Shown here piece after piece: positions 34,728-42,907 of a stretch of DNA of 64,000 nt; within the stretch, counting starts at the first letter, position 1; every line of letters begins with the position of its first letter. Location of the stretch: NCBI GenBank assembly GCA_958421275.1, contig CATZLI010000001.1, forward strand, positions 233,666-297,665, in the 5' to 3' direction. The translations under genes were made by a program, and so were the position numbers. This DNA comes from an uncultured Collinsella sp. Lineage in GTDB: Bacteria; Actinomycetota; Coriobacteriia; Coriobacteriales; Coriobacteriaceae. The notes under the pieces are model-generated. The model was not told the origin of the DNA. It saw only the letters and a program-made list of their open reading frames with translations, and made no database searches.

Positions 34728-36491
34728 ATGGCAGATTCCACCACCGATTACAACAATCTAGATCCTCTGGGTAACGAGGCGGCGGTTGTCGATGAGGTCG
34801 ACGCTGCCGTCTCGGGCGCTCGCAAGAAGCCACGCGCTGTCGATATGGTGCCCGAGGAGCCCGACGCGATGGCACCGGACGAGGAATACCAGCTCACGCC
34901 GGCGGGTCGTCGCGAACGCATTGGGCAGATTGTTCGCCTGGTCAAAAAGTACCGCGTGTGGGATAACCTCACGCCGGTTCGTTTGCGCCGCCTGCTCGAG
35001 GAACTCGGCCCCATGTTCGTCAAGATGGGGCAGATTCTGGCCAACCGGTCCGAGATTCTGCCGCAACGCTTTTGCGACGAGCTGCGTCGTCTGCGCTCCG
35101 ACGTGGAGCCGGTGCCGTACGAGGTAGTGCTTCGCTGTCTGGAGGAAGAATACGGCCTGCGCCTGGGGGAGATGTTCGATGCGATCGATCCCAATCCGCT
35201 TGGTAGCGCATCGCTCGCGCAGGTGCACCGCGCTCGTCTGGTGACGGGCGAGGATGTGGCCGTCAAGGTGCAGCGCCCCGGTGCGCAGCAGGTTATGGCG
35301 CAGGACATCGATATCATCCGCTCGGTGGTGCGTATCGTTTCCAAGTTCGTCAACACCGATCAATTCGTTGACCTGCACGGCGTGGTCGAGGAGCTGTGGA
35401 CCTCGTTTCGCGAGGAGACCAACTTTTTGGCCGAGGCCAAAAACCTCAACGACTTCTACGAGTTCCATAAGAGCGTTCATGGCGTGACGTGCCCTAAATC
35501 CTATCTGGACCTGTGCACCGAACACGTGGTGGTTATGGACTACGTCGACGGCATTTCGATCGCCGATCCTGAACGCTTGGTGGCCGAGGGCTATGACTTG
35601 GAAAAGATCGGTGCCGCGATTGTCGAGGACTACTCGTCGCAGGTGCTTGATGACGGCTTTTTCCATGCCGACCCGCATGCGGGAAACATCATTCTCAAGG
35701 ACGGCATCGTTTACTTTATCGACTTGGGCATGGTCGGGCGTATGTCGAGTCACGATCGCGGTATCGTCAAGGATATGATTTTCGCCGTGGCCGAGGGTGA
35801 CGTGCCCAAGCTCAAGGATTCGCTCATGCGCTTCGCCGTAACGCGTGGCGACTCGGCCGAGCTCGATCATTCGGCCTTTTTGTCCGATTTGGACTTTATC
35901 GTCGCCGACTTTGCGGGCCTTGACCTGAAGGATCTTGATATCGGCGAGTTTTTGACCTCGTTGTTAAACCTCGCGCGTAAGAATGATGTTGAGCTGCCGA
36001 GCGTGGTAACGATGTTCGCGCGCGGCATGGTGACGCTCGAGGGTTTGCTGACCGAGTATATGCCCAACGTCAACATGATCCAGATTATCCAGACGCACAT
36101 CAAAAACGAGAAGAGCGCCTATGCGCGCGCGCGTGATATGGGACGCGATCTTGCCGCGAGCAGCTATCGCGCGGCAAAAGGCTCGCTTGAGGCAGCCGAG
36201 TATCTGGGCTTGGCTTCGCGCATGCTCACGCGCGGCCAGCTTAAGGTGAACACGCAGATCATGAGCAGCGATAAGGCGCTGCGACAGCTAGGTGGGATTA
36301 TCGACCGCATGTCGATGGCTATCGTTATCGCCGGTCTGTTTATCGGTTCGTCGGTGGTGTACTACGCGCGCATCGAGCCGGTTGTGTTTGGTATCCCAGT
36401 CATTGGCTTTATGGGCTACGTGAGCGCGCTGGTGCTGGCGCTTATGCTGGGTCGCAATATCTGGCTCAACAGCCACGGCGGCAAGCACTAG
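34728..36491 (+). CDS. ABC1/AarF (UbiB-type) atypical kinase
   Basis: The 587-residue protein has an N-terminal extension and the ABC1 kinase-like domain. Family motifs are the KxGQ segment LGPMFVKMGQILANRSEILP (about 98-117), the A-rich nucleotide loop GSASLAQVHRARL with following VAVKVQRPG, VMDYVDGI, and FFHADPHAGN...FIDLGMVG. Two C-terminal transmembrane helices (IVIAGLFIGSSVVYYA and GFMGYVSALVLALML) are typical of UbiB. Such proteins support quinone or lipid metabolism; which lipid applies here is unknown. It is co-transcribed with the phasin-like gene. Confidence 0.9.
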   Translation: MADSTTDYNNLDPLGNEAAVVDEVDAAVSGARKKPRAVDMVPEEPDAMAPDEEYQLTPAGRRERIGQIVRLVKKYRVWDNLTPVRLRRLLEELGPMFVKMGQILANRSEILPQRFCDELRRLRSDVEPVPYEVVLRCLEEEYGLRLGEMFDAIDPNPLGSASLAQVHRARLVTGEDVAVKVQRPGAQQVMAQDIDIIRSVVRIVSKFVNTDQFVDLHGVVEELWTSFREETNFLAEAKNLNDFYEFHKSVHGVTCPKSYLDLCTEHVVVMDYVDGISIADPERLVAEGYDLEKIGAAIVEDYSSQVLDDGFFHADPHAGNIILKDGIVYFIDLGMVGRMSSHDRGIVKDMIFAVAEGDVPKLKDSLMRFAVTRGDSAELDHSAFLSDLDFIVADFAGLDLKDLDIGEFLTSLLNLARKNDVELPSVVTMFARGMVTLEGLLTEYMPNVNMIQIIQTHIKNEKSAYARARDMGRDLAASSYRAAKGSLEAAEYLGLASRMLTRGQLKVNTQIMSSDKALRQLGGIIDRMSMAIVIAGLFIGSSVVYYARIEPVVFGIPVIGFMGYVSALVLALMLGRNIWLNSHGGKH

Positions 36492-36542
36492 AGGCTGCGA
36501 CCGTCACCGCATTCTCCTATCGCAAACAATAGCTTTTACCTT

Positions 36543-36570
36543 GGGCTTCGCCTGCGTGCGAGGCCCTTTT
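36543..36570 (+). terminator. Rho-independent terminator of the ABC1 kinase operon
   Basis: GGGCTTCGC (36543-36551) pairs with GCGAGGCCC (36558-36566, one G-T pair), followed by TTTT. Confidence 0.75.
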
Positions 36571-36606
36571 GCGTGATAGCATATTGACGGTTTTAATCGA
36601 TGGCCT

Positions 36607-36779
36607 AGATGGTGGTGCGGAGACGCACGAATGCGCGGTTTTCCTGCGCGTTTGGGAGAATCGGGGTGCAAGTCCCCGGCTGTACCAGTAACCGTAATTC
36701 CTCTTGGCTCGGGATGTTCGCGTCGCAGATCGGACGGCGCGCCCGAGTCGTTAAGGTTAAGTCGGATCGCCTCCCATCT
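36607..36779 (+). promoter_or_regulatory. Cobalamin riboswitch
   Basis: The conserved B12-box core is visible as GGGAGAATCGGGGTGCAA then GTCCCCGGCTGTACCAGTAA and CCGTAA (about 36654-36702), with a distal GTCGGATCGCCTCCC (36761-36775) matching the 3' element. AGATGG at 36607-36612 can pair with CCATCT (36774-36779) as the closing stem. A TTGACG sequence at 36584-36589 could serve as -35. It lies directly ahead of the DUF4430 surface protein, so cobalamin should repress that gene. The exact class and ends are estimates. Confidence 0.85.
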
Positions 36780-36922
36780 TGCATGCGGCTGCGGCGTATG
36801 CCGCCGGTGTGCATAGGGCTCTGGAGGAAAGGGGGACCCCGATGGGGGAACTCGAGCGCAACATGCGCGATGACGTGGGGCAGCTTCAAGGCAACGCTCC
36901 AAGTACAGACAGTAGGAGACAA

Positions 36923-39900
36923 ATGGATATGTTTGAGGACGAGTGCCAGCGTGCCTCGCTTCGTCGCCGTGGCGTAATCGCGCGCGGCGTGGCAAAGCGC
37001 TGCCTGGTGGCATTCCTGGCCTTCGCGATGGCCTTCAGCACCACGCCGGCTCAGCTGTGGGCCGAGGGTGCCGAGGGCATTACCGACGCTGTGGCTCAGG
37101 CTACGACGCCAGGCGAGGACGCAGCGCTTGCGGGCGGTACCGCTGAGCAGAGCGGCGCCGAGGTTTCGGATTCCGGGAGCGCGCCTGCAGCTAGTGCCGC
37201 CACTACAGAGGCAGCAACTGGCGACGAAGGCTCGGCGACGGGGGAGAGCCCTGCCACGAGCGAGCGGTCTTCGACGGCATCCGCTGGCCAAGCAGGATCT
37301 GCCGCCGCGGCTGCCGTCCAGACAGAGAACCCGACAGAAACTGGCGATGTCGTCAAGAAGCAAATCGAGGTCTCGTTCTCGATTATCGGCACCGATGCCG
37401 ACGGCAAGGCTCAGACCTGGGTGGCACCTACGCAGCTCAAGCTCGACGAGGGCGCGACGGCTGCGGATGCCTTCATTAAGCTGCAGCAGAAGACGGGCTT
37501 CAAGGCGGATTACGATCCGAACACGGCATACGGTTTCTACCTCAAAAGCATCACATCCCCGAGCGATGGCCGCACGCTTGCCTACGATCCGACGACTTAT
37601 GCCTTCTGGCAGCTGTTCGTCGACGGCGCGTCTTCCTCGGTTGGCGCGAGCAGCGTTAAGCTTACCCAGGGGCAGAAGATTGAGTTTGCCTATACGGCTG
37701 GTAGCGCGTCCCCTGTCGTTAAGGACCAGGTTGCCGCAAATGTGACCGTCATTGGTCGCGATGCCCAGGGCAAGACTCAGACTTGGGTCGATAACGCACA
37801 GTATGTGGTGACGTCCGGCTCGAGCGCGCTTGACCTTACGAAGGTCGCGCTCGAGGCGAATGACATTGACGCCGTTGCTGCGGGCTCCTTCATTCTGAGC
37901 CTTAAGTACAACGGCGTTGAGCTGGGTACGCCGCTCGATTATTCGACCTATTGGCAGCTGTTCATCAACGGCAAGTCGAGCGACTACACGGCAGACAATG
38001 TCACCATTCATGCTGGCGATACCGTCACGTGGTTCTACGGTGGCTGGGGCGACCAGTTGCCGTCCGATTCTGTTCATGCTTCTGTTCAGGTCCTCGGTAA
38101 GGAAAAGGACGGCAAGCAGCAGGTTTGGGCTTCGACGGGCCAGACGAGCCTCAAGGCAGGCTCCACTGCCAAGGATCTCCTTGAGCAGGTCGGCCTTACT
38201 CTCGATGCTGGCGAATCGTCTTGGGGCTGGTTCCTCAACGGCATTTATTCGCCCTTCGATGGTAAGTCCTATTGTGGCTATGATGCTGCGACCAATAGCT
38301 ATTGGCGCTTCTACGTAAATGGCAAGTTCAAGAACGTTGGCGCTGGTGCCTACGAGCTCCAAGAGGGTGACGCCGTCACCTTTATGTATGCTGGCGACAG
38401 CGATGCCCTTCCTGGCCAGGTTCTTGGTTCTGTCGATGTTATCGGTCCCGATGTCAACGGCAACAATACTCGCTGGGGCTCGGCAAGCAATGTTTCTTTG
38501 CCCGAAGGCTCCACGGCCCAGAACCTTATTGAGGCATTTCTGAAGGCCAAGGGCGTTGCGTACAACGGCTCTCAGAGTGGTGAGTACTGGTTCCTCAATT
38601 CCATCGACTCGCCGTTCGGAGGCAAGACGTACGGCTATGATGGTGCGACCAATAAATATTGGCATCTGTATATCAACGGAGAGCCCTCATCTCTCTGCGC
38701 CAACCAGGTCACGCTCAAGAGCGGCGACAAGGTTACGTTTGCCTACACCACCGATAATTCGCCCATGCCCGATCCCGACAAGATTGTCGTGGACCCGAGT
38801 GCGACGACTCCTGATTGGGATGTCGAGTGGGCCGGCTACGGCAACAGTGGCAACGGTTCGACCGTAACGGATGCCAAGACGCCTGCGCAGGCCGCCGGTC
38901 TTAAGTGGGCCTTCGATTGGAAGGCCGAGTCTGGCCAGCAGTATGCCAACTGTAGCGAGCCTGTCATCGCTAACGGCTTTGTGTACATCGCGACCGAGAA
39001 CGAGCTCATTAAGATCGATTCGTCCACGGGCAAAAAGGTTGCCTCTGCGCCGCTTGCCTCCAAGGTGAGCTATACCTCTCGTCCGATCTATACCAATGGC
39101 CTTATCATCGTTCCGCTCAACGGCGGTGCGGTCCAGGCGATTACTGCAGACAAGCTGATCTGCAAGTGGCTGACGCCTGGTTTGACGGACTTGACGCAGA
39201 GCTCCTGCACCGTCGTTTCGGACGGCGAGTACGTCTATGTAGGCTCGGTCGATATTTCGTATGACGAGAATTACAATGCGACCTACGGCAACGGCTCCTT
39301 TGCGCGCATTAAGATTGCCACGGGCGAAGTTTCTTGGCAGAACATCGACCCTGCCGAGGGCTATTACTGGACTGGTGCGGCTTTGACGGATAAGTATGCC
39401 ATCGTTCCTACGAGCGCGGGTACGCTTAAGTGCATTGATAAGACGACGGGCGATGTCGTTTCGACCATGAAGCTCGGCGCTGTCGCAAATGCCGATTGCA
39501 TTGCCGATCCGTCCAATGGCTCGACCTTCTATCAGATGACGCACGACGGAAAGCTCCATGTGATTTCGCTTTCGGCGAAGGGCGTGCTGAGTGAACAGAA
39601 GACGGTTGATCTGGGCCTTACGAATAATCTGAGCGCCCCTGCGGTGTCTGGTGACAATCTGATTGTCGGCGGACAGACGGCTACTGGCTCTGCTCTGGTT
39701 CTCTATAACCTGAAGACGGGTAAGACCACGATGGTCGCTGCTGCCGACGGCAAGGCGCTGCCGGCTGGCCTCAACGGTATTGCTGCTACTCCGCTGGTGA
39801 GTGTTCAGGGCGGCAAGACCTATGTGTACTTCACCGTTAACAGCGCGGATAGCAAGGATTACGTCAACTACTCTGCTGGTGGTGGCGTGTATCGCTATAC

Positions 39901-40735
39901 GCTCGGCGATGCAGAGGCGACGCAGATTTATGATGCGGCTGGCCATTACCAGTACTGTGACTCTCCGGTCATTGCCGATGCTTCTGGCAATCTCTACTAC
40001 ATTAATGATTCGGGCACGCTGTTTAAACTTGGAGCTGTCGAGTCTTGGACGGTTGCCTTTAACTCCAACGGCGGGTCTGCTTGCGACACTAAGTTTGTTG
40101 CTACGGCCGATGGCAAGCTGGTCAAGCCGGCCGATCCGACACGCGATGGCTACACTTTCGGCGGTTGGTATACCGATGAAGCCTGCACGCGGGCGTATGA
40201 CTTCGCCACGCCGGTGACGGCCGATCTGACGCTGTATGCCAAGTGGACCAAGAATGCCGTTAACCCTGGCGGTAATGGCGGCGCTGGTTCGAATGGCGGC
40301 GGCGGTTCTGGTACCGGTACTGGTTCCGGCACTGGCGCTGGCACTGGCACGGGTTCCGGCTCCGGCTCGAAGGGCGGCGCTGTCGCCCCGGGTCATAAGC
40401 CGACGACCAAGACGACGGTGTCGACCAAGACCGAGACCAAGGACAACAAGTCCGACAAGAAGGACTCCGATAAGTCCGATAAGAAGGACGAGAAGAAGTC
40501 TGACAAGAAGTCTGACAAGAAGTCTGACAGGAAGGACGGCAAGTCCGACAAGAAGTCCGACAAGAAGTCCGATTCCAAGTCCGATACGGGTGCTGCTTCT
40601 ACGACCACTGCTAAGAAGTCCTCTAGTGCTTCCGAGCAGGAGACTGGCACCAACCCGCTCGCCATTGTTGGCGTTGCCGCCGGCGTCATCGGTCTCGCCA
40701 TCGTCGGCGTGTTCGTGTTCACCAAACGTCGGTAG
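36923..40735 (+). CDS. Surface protein with four DUF4430 (transcobalamin-like) domains, beta-propeller and InlB repeat
   Basis: The 1270-residue protein has a signal peptide (basic RRRGVIARGVAKR then hydrophobic LVAFLAFAMAF, cleavage near PAQLWA) and a Ser/Thr/Ala-rich spacer. Four DUF4430-type repeats follow (about 142-264, 265-380, 380-499, 500-620), each with a strand, a GSTAxDLL-like helix, a glycine/aromatic pair and a YWxLYINGxxS motif. A PQQ-like propeller (629-1040), an InlB/Listeria-Bacteroides repeat (1041-1111), a Gly/Thr linker, a Lys/Ser/Asp-rich low-complexity stretch and a C-terminal membrane helix plus KRR complete it. No LPXTG is present, only QETGTNP. An alternative start is at 36842. 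The cobalamin riboswitch upstream implies corrinoid binding at the surface. Confidence 0.85.
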   Translation: MDMFEDECQRASLRRRGVIARGVAKRCLVAFLAFAMAFSTTPAQLWAEGAEGITDAVAQATTPGEDAALAGGTAEQSGAEVSDSGSAPAASAATTEAATGDEGSATGESPATSERSSTASAGQAGSAAAAAVQTENPTETGDVVKKQIEVSFSIIGTDADGKAQTWVAPTQLKLDEGATAADAFIKLQQKTGFKADYDPNTAYGFYLKSITSPSDGRTLAYDPTTYAFWQLFVDGASSSVGASSVKLTQGQKIEFAYTAGSASPVVKDQVAANVTVIGRDAQGKTQTWVDNAQYVVTSGSSALDLTKVALEANDIDAVAAGSFILSLKYNGVELGTPLDYSTYWQLFINGKSSDYTADNVTIHAGDTVTWFYGGWGDQLPSDSVHASVQVLGKEKDGKQQVWASTGQTSLKAGSTAKDLLEQVGLTLDAGESSWGWFLNGIYSPFDGKSYCGYDAATNSYWRFYVNGKFKNVGAGAYELQEGDAVTFMYAGDSDALPGQVLGSVDVIGPDVNGNNTRWGSASNVSLPEGSTAQNLIEAFLKAKGVAYNGSQSGEYWFLNSIDSPFGGKTYGYDGATNKYWHLYINGEPSSLCANQVTLKSGDKVTFAYTTDNSPMPDPDKIVVDPSATTPDWDVEWAGYGNSGNGSTVTDAKTPAQAAGLKWAFDWKAESGQQYANCSEPVIANGFVYIATENELIKIDSSTGKKVASAPLASKVSYTSRPIYTNGLIIVPLNGGAVQAITADKLICKWLTPGLTDLTQSSCTVVSDGEYVYVGSVDISYDENYNATYGNGSFARIKIATGEVSWQNIDPAEGYYWTGAALTDKYAIVPTSAGTLKCIDKTTGDVVSTMKLGAVANADCIADPSNGSTFYQMTHDGKLHVISLSAKGVLSEQKTVDLGLTNNLSAPAVSGDNLIVGGQTATGSALVLYNLKTGKTTMVAAADGKALPAGLNGIAATPLVSVQGGKTYVYFTVNSADSKDYVNYSAGGGVYRYTLGDAEATQIYDAAGHYQYCDSPVIADASGNLYYINDSGTLFKLGAVESWTVAFNSNGGSACDTKFVATADGKLVKPADPTRDGYTFGGWYTDEACTRAYDFATPVTADLTLYAKWTKNAVNPGGNGGAGSNGGGGSGTGTGSGTGAGTGTGSGSGSKGGAVAPGHKPTTKTTVSTKTETKDNKSDKKDSDKSDKKDEKKSDKKSDKKSDRKDGKSDKKSDKKSDSKSDTGAASTTTAKKSSSASEQETGTNPLAIVGVAAGVIGLAIVGVFVFTKRR

Positions 40736-40744
40736 GTGAGGGTT

Positions 40745-41647
40745 GTGTCCAATAAATCCAAGGACGCTGACCCCAAGCAACCAGATTCCTCGTTCATTCA
40801 GTTCGACGATGCAAAGCAACAGGGCGCCGCTTCGGCGGCGTCCGCCTCTCGTCGCAAGGCGCTCCTTGGCGTTCTTGCTGCCGCGTGCACCATTCTGATC
40901 GTCGTCTCGCTGGGCTTCGTCCATCCTTCCGAGAGCGGCGCCTGGTCCATTGACTGGATCGTTCAGACCGTGACGGGGGAGAGCGTCGTCGCCAAGGACA
41001 CCAAGGGGTCTGGCTCGTCTGCCGCTTCGGGCGAGGCTAGTTCCAAGGATTCCAAATCTTCGAATGATGCAAAAGACGAGCCCAAGGGTTCGAACGACGC
41101 CAAGGACGATTCCGAGTCTTCAAACAAGGAATCGGACAAAAACTCGGATAGCAAGAAGTCCGAGGACCGGGGCGGCAAGAAGTCTGGCGATAAATCCGCT
41201 GCCCAAAATACGGGAGCCGGTGATACTTCCAATGCGTCTGGCGGTGCTTCTTCGGGCGGTGGCCAGTCGTCTGATGGAGCCTCATCCTCTAATGGTGGAA
41301 ATGCCTCCTCGGGCAGCCAAAGCGGCTCACAGGAGTCCAACTACGTTACGGTGACGGTTTCGGTCACATCGAGCGCTGTGGGCAATCCCGTGTCCTCTGG
41401 CGGCACCTTTACCTTTAACGAAGGCGCCACCGTTTACGATGCCCTGTGCGCGCTGGGCCTTTCTGTCAACGCACATGGCTCGTCGTACGGTACGTATGTC
41501 TCCGCGATTGGTGGTTTGGCCGAGAAACAGTACGGCGGCACGAGCGGCTGGATGTACTCCGTCAACGGCGCAACGCCCATGACGGCCTGCAGTAACTACG
41601 TTCTCTCCAATGGCGACAACGTCGTTTGGTATTACGTAACGGGCTAG
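40745..41647 (+). CDS. Membrane-anchored DUF4430 protein
   Basis: The 300-residue protein has a cytoplasmic N-terminus, one transmembrane helix (about 40-60, KALLGVLAAACTILIVVSLGF), a Ser/Lys/Asp/Gly-rich low-complexity linker (about 75-200) and a C-terminal DUF4430 domain. In that domain GATVYDALCALG, YGTYVSAIGGL, SGWMYSVNGATP and NGDNVVWYYVTG form the whole fold. It starts with GTG at 40745 just after the previous stop, near a GAGG site, so both are probably translated together under the same riboswitch. Likely a short-reach binding partner of the large surface protein. Confidence 0.85.
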   Translation: MSNKSKDADPKQPDSSFIQFDDAKQQGAASAASASRRKALLGVLAAACTILIVVSLGFVHPSESGAWSIDWIVQTVTGESVVAKDTKGSGSSAASGEASSKDSKSSNDAKDEPKGSNDAKDDSESSNKESDKNSDSKKSEDRGGKKSGDKSAAQNTGAGDTSNASGGASSGGGQSSDGASSSNGGNASSGSQSGSQESNYVTVTVSVTSSAVGNPVSSGGTFTFNEGATVYDALCALGLSVNAHGSSYGTYVSAIGGLAEKQYGGTSGWMYSVNGATPMTACSNYVLSNGDNVVWYYVTG

Positions 41648-41669
41648 AGGCCTCGACATAGCGCGCCAG

Positions 41670-41707
41670 ACGGGCGGTTCGGACCAACATCCGGACCGCC
41701 CGTTTTT
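41670..41707 (+). terminator. Rho-independent terminator of the DUF4430 operon
   Basis: A 14-base stem with one mismatch (41670-41683 with 41690-41703) is followed by a T run. Confidence 0.85.
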
Positions 41708-41742
41708 CATGCGAATGGGACTGGGTCGCCGGGTCTCTCTGC

Positions 41743-41780
41743 AAACAAAAAACCGGTTGGAACGGTAATTCCAACCGGTT
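41743..41780 (-). terminator. Intrinsic terminator of the first gtrA gene
   Basis: AACCGGTTGGAA (41751-41762) pairs perfectly with TTCCAACCGGTT (41769-41780). On the minus strand it is followed by TTTTTTGTTTG. Confidence 0.85.
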
Positions 41781-41806
41781 ATACATTCAAGCAAATAGTG
41801 AATCGA

Positions 41807-42214
41807 CTACGACCGTGCACCCTCGAGGAAGAAGCGGCGACTGAAGTAGTTGTACCAGGTGACAAGGAACGTGGCGATGGCCTTCATGGCCTGGTAGCCG
41901 ATGCTCAAAAACGTGACGCCCACAAACATGTACAGGTCGTTGAGGCCCAGGCCGATCACCGACAGGATGGTGAAGATCGTGAACTCGCGCTTGCGGCTCA
42001 TGCCTTCGCGGTGGTCGAACACGTACTTCATGCTGAGCCAGTAGTTGAACACGACGGACGTGATAAACGAAACCGTGGTGCTCATCAAAAAGTCGAGGTG
42101 AAACAGCTCGACGAGCGCAATGAGCATGCCCCAGTCGATGCCAAAGGAGATAAGACCCACGACAGCAAACTTGAGGAACTGCTTGGTATGAGGTTGTGCC
42201 AGCGCCTTGCGCAC
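41807..42214 (-). CDS. GtrA family membrane protein
   Basis: The 135-residue protein has four transmembrane helices and the GtrA signature KFAVVGLISFGIDWG then FITSVVFNYWLSMKYVFDHREGM and SRRFFLEG. GtrA proteins flip or help transfer lipid-linked sugars used in cell-surface glycosylation. It begins with GTG at 42214; no good ribosome site is seen. A second GtrA gene lies 220 bases upstream on the same strand, so the two may form a pair with separate promoters. Confidence 0.85.
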   Translation of the reverse strand: MRKALAQPHTKQFLKFAVVGLISFGIDWGMLIALVELFHLDFLMSTTVSFITSVVFNYWLSMKYVFDHREGMSRKREFTIFTILSVIGLGLNDLYMFVGVTFLSIGYQAMKAIATFLVTWYNYFSRRFFLEGARS

Positions 42215-42311
42215 GTAATCACATCCAATGCGTTGATGAATCGAGCAGGGGATACTTTAGATCTTTTGCAAGGGAAACGTAAGGTCTTTGCCAAGAACTA
42301 TACGAACTCGT

Positions 42312-42350
42312 CAAATTTTCAAGAGCTAATCCGTAAACGTTGAAAATTTG
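42312..42350. repeat. Inverted repeat upstream of first gtrA gene
   Basis: CAAATTTTCAA (42312-42322) is inverted perfectly as TTGAAAATTTG (42340-42350). Two copies of CCGTAAACG flank this region (42331-42339 and 42352-42360). It could be an operator or an AT-rich promoter element. Confidence 0.45.
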
Positions 42351-42366
42351 CCCGTAAACGAGCGGC

Positions 42367-42408
42367 GCCCACGGACGATACTGCGCTGAGTGCGTGTCGT
42401 CCGTGGGC
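42367..42408 (-). terminator. Stable hairpin downstream of second gtrA gene
   Basis: GCCCACGGACGA pairs perfectly over 12 bases with TCGTCCGTGGGC around an 18-base loop that can pair internally. No T run follows, so termination is uncertain. Confidence 0.45.
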
Positions 42409-42433
42409 ACCGTAATGCTGCGGGGGTGTCGAG

Positions 42434-42829
42434 CTACTTGGTCTCGTCGCCCTCCAGGAAGATCTTTCGGGTCACAAAGTTGTAGACCATGACAAGCGCG
42501 GTGGCGCAGATCTTGGCGATATTGGCCTCGAGCCCCAGACCGGCGTTGAGCGCCAGCACGATGCCGTCGTTGAGCACCAAACCGATCACGGACAGCACGA
42601 CAAAGATGATGAACTCGCGGCGGCGGCTCATGCCTTCCTTGTGCGCAAACACGTACTTCATGCTTGCGAGGTAGTTAAAGATGAGTGAGATGATAAAGCC
42701 GCTGGTGTTGGCGATCAGGATGTTGAGGCCGAGACCGTAGTGGAGCAGATTCATAATGCCAAAGTCGATAACCGTGGCAATGACACCGACGACGCCAAAT
42801 TTCATGATCTGCGCAAGGAGCTTTTGCAT
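42434..42829 (-). CDS. GtrA family membrane protein, second copy
   Basis: The 131-residue protein from ATG 42829 (behind AGGCAGG) has the same four-helix GtrA layout: KFGVVGVIATVIDFGIMNLL, FIISLIFNYLASMKYVFAHKEGM, REFIIFVVLSVIGLVLN and FVTRKIFLEG. It is clearly paralogous to the gene at 41807-42214. The longer open frame upstream lacks a ribosome site. fbp lies upstream on the same strand. Confidence 0.86.
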   Translation of the reverse strand: MQKLLAQIMKFGVVGVIATVIDFGIMNLLHYGLGLNILIANTSGFIISLIFNYLASMKYVFAHKEGMSRRREFIIFVVLSVIGLVLNDGIVLALNAGLGLEANIAKICATALVMVYNFVTRKIFLEGDETK

Positions 42830-42907
42830 GGTACCTGCCTTAGGGTGGCGCGGGGACGCCGTGGGGATGATAAACTCAGCAAGTTTAGCCAATCCCCGCG
42901 GGTGGTG

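Noticed and set aside
40441..40590. Tandem repeated codons resembling a repeat array (possible CRISPR-like look)
   Set aside because: They encode the Lys/Ser/Asp-rich linker of the surface protein in frame; there are no unique spacers.
40600..40735. Possible LPXTG sorting signal at the C-terminus of the surface protein
   Set aside because: The hydrophobic helix and KRR tail are there, but only QETGTNP precedes them, so sortase anchoring is not claimed.
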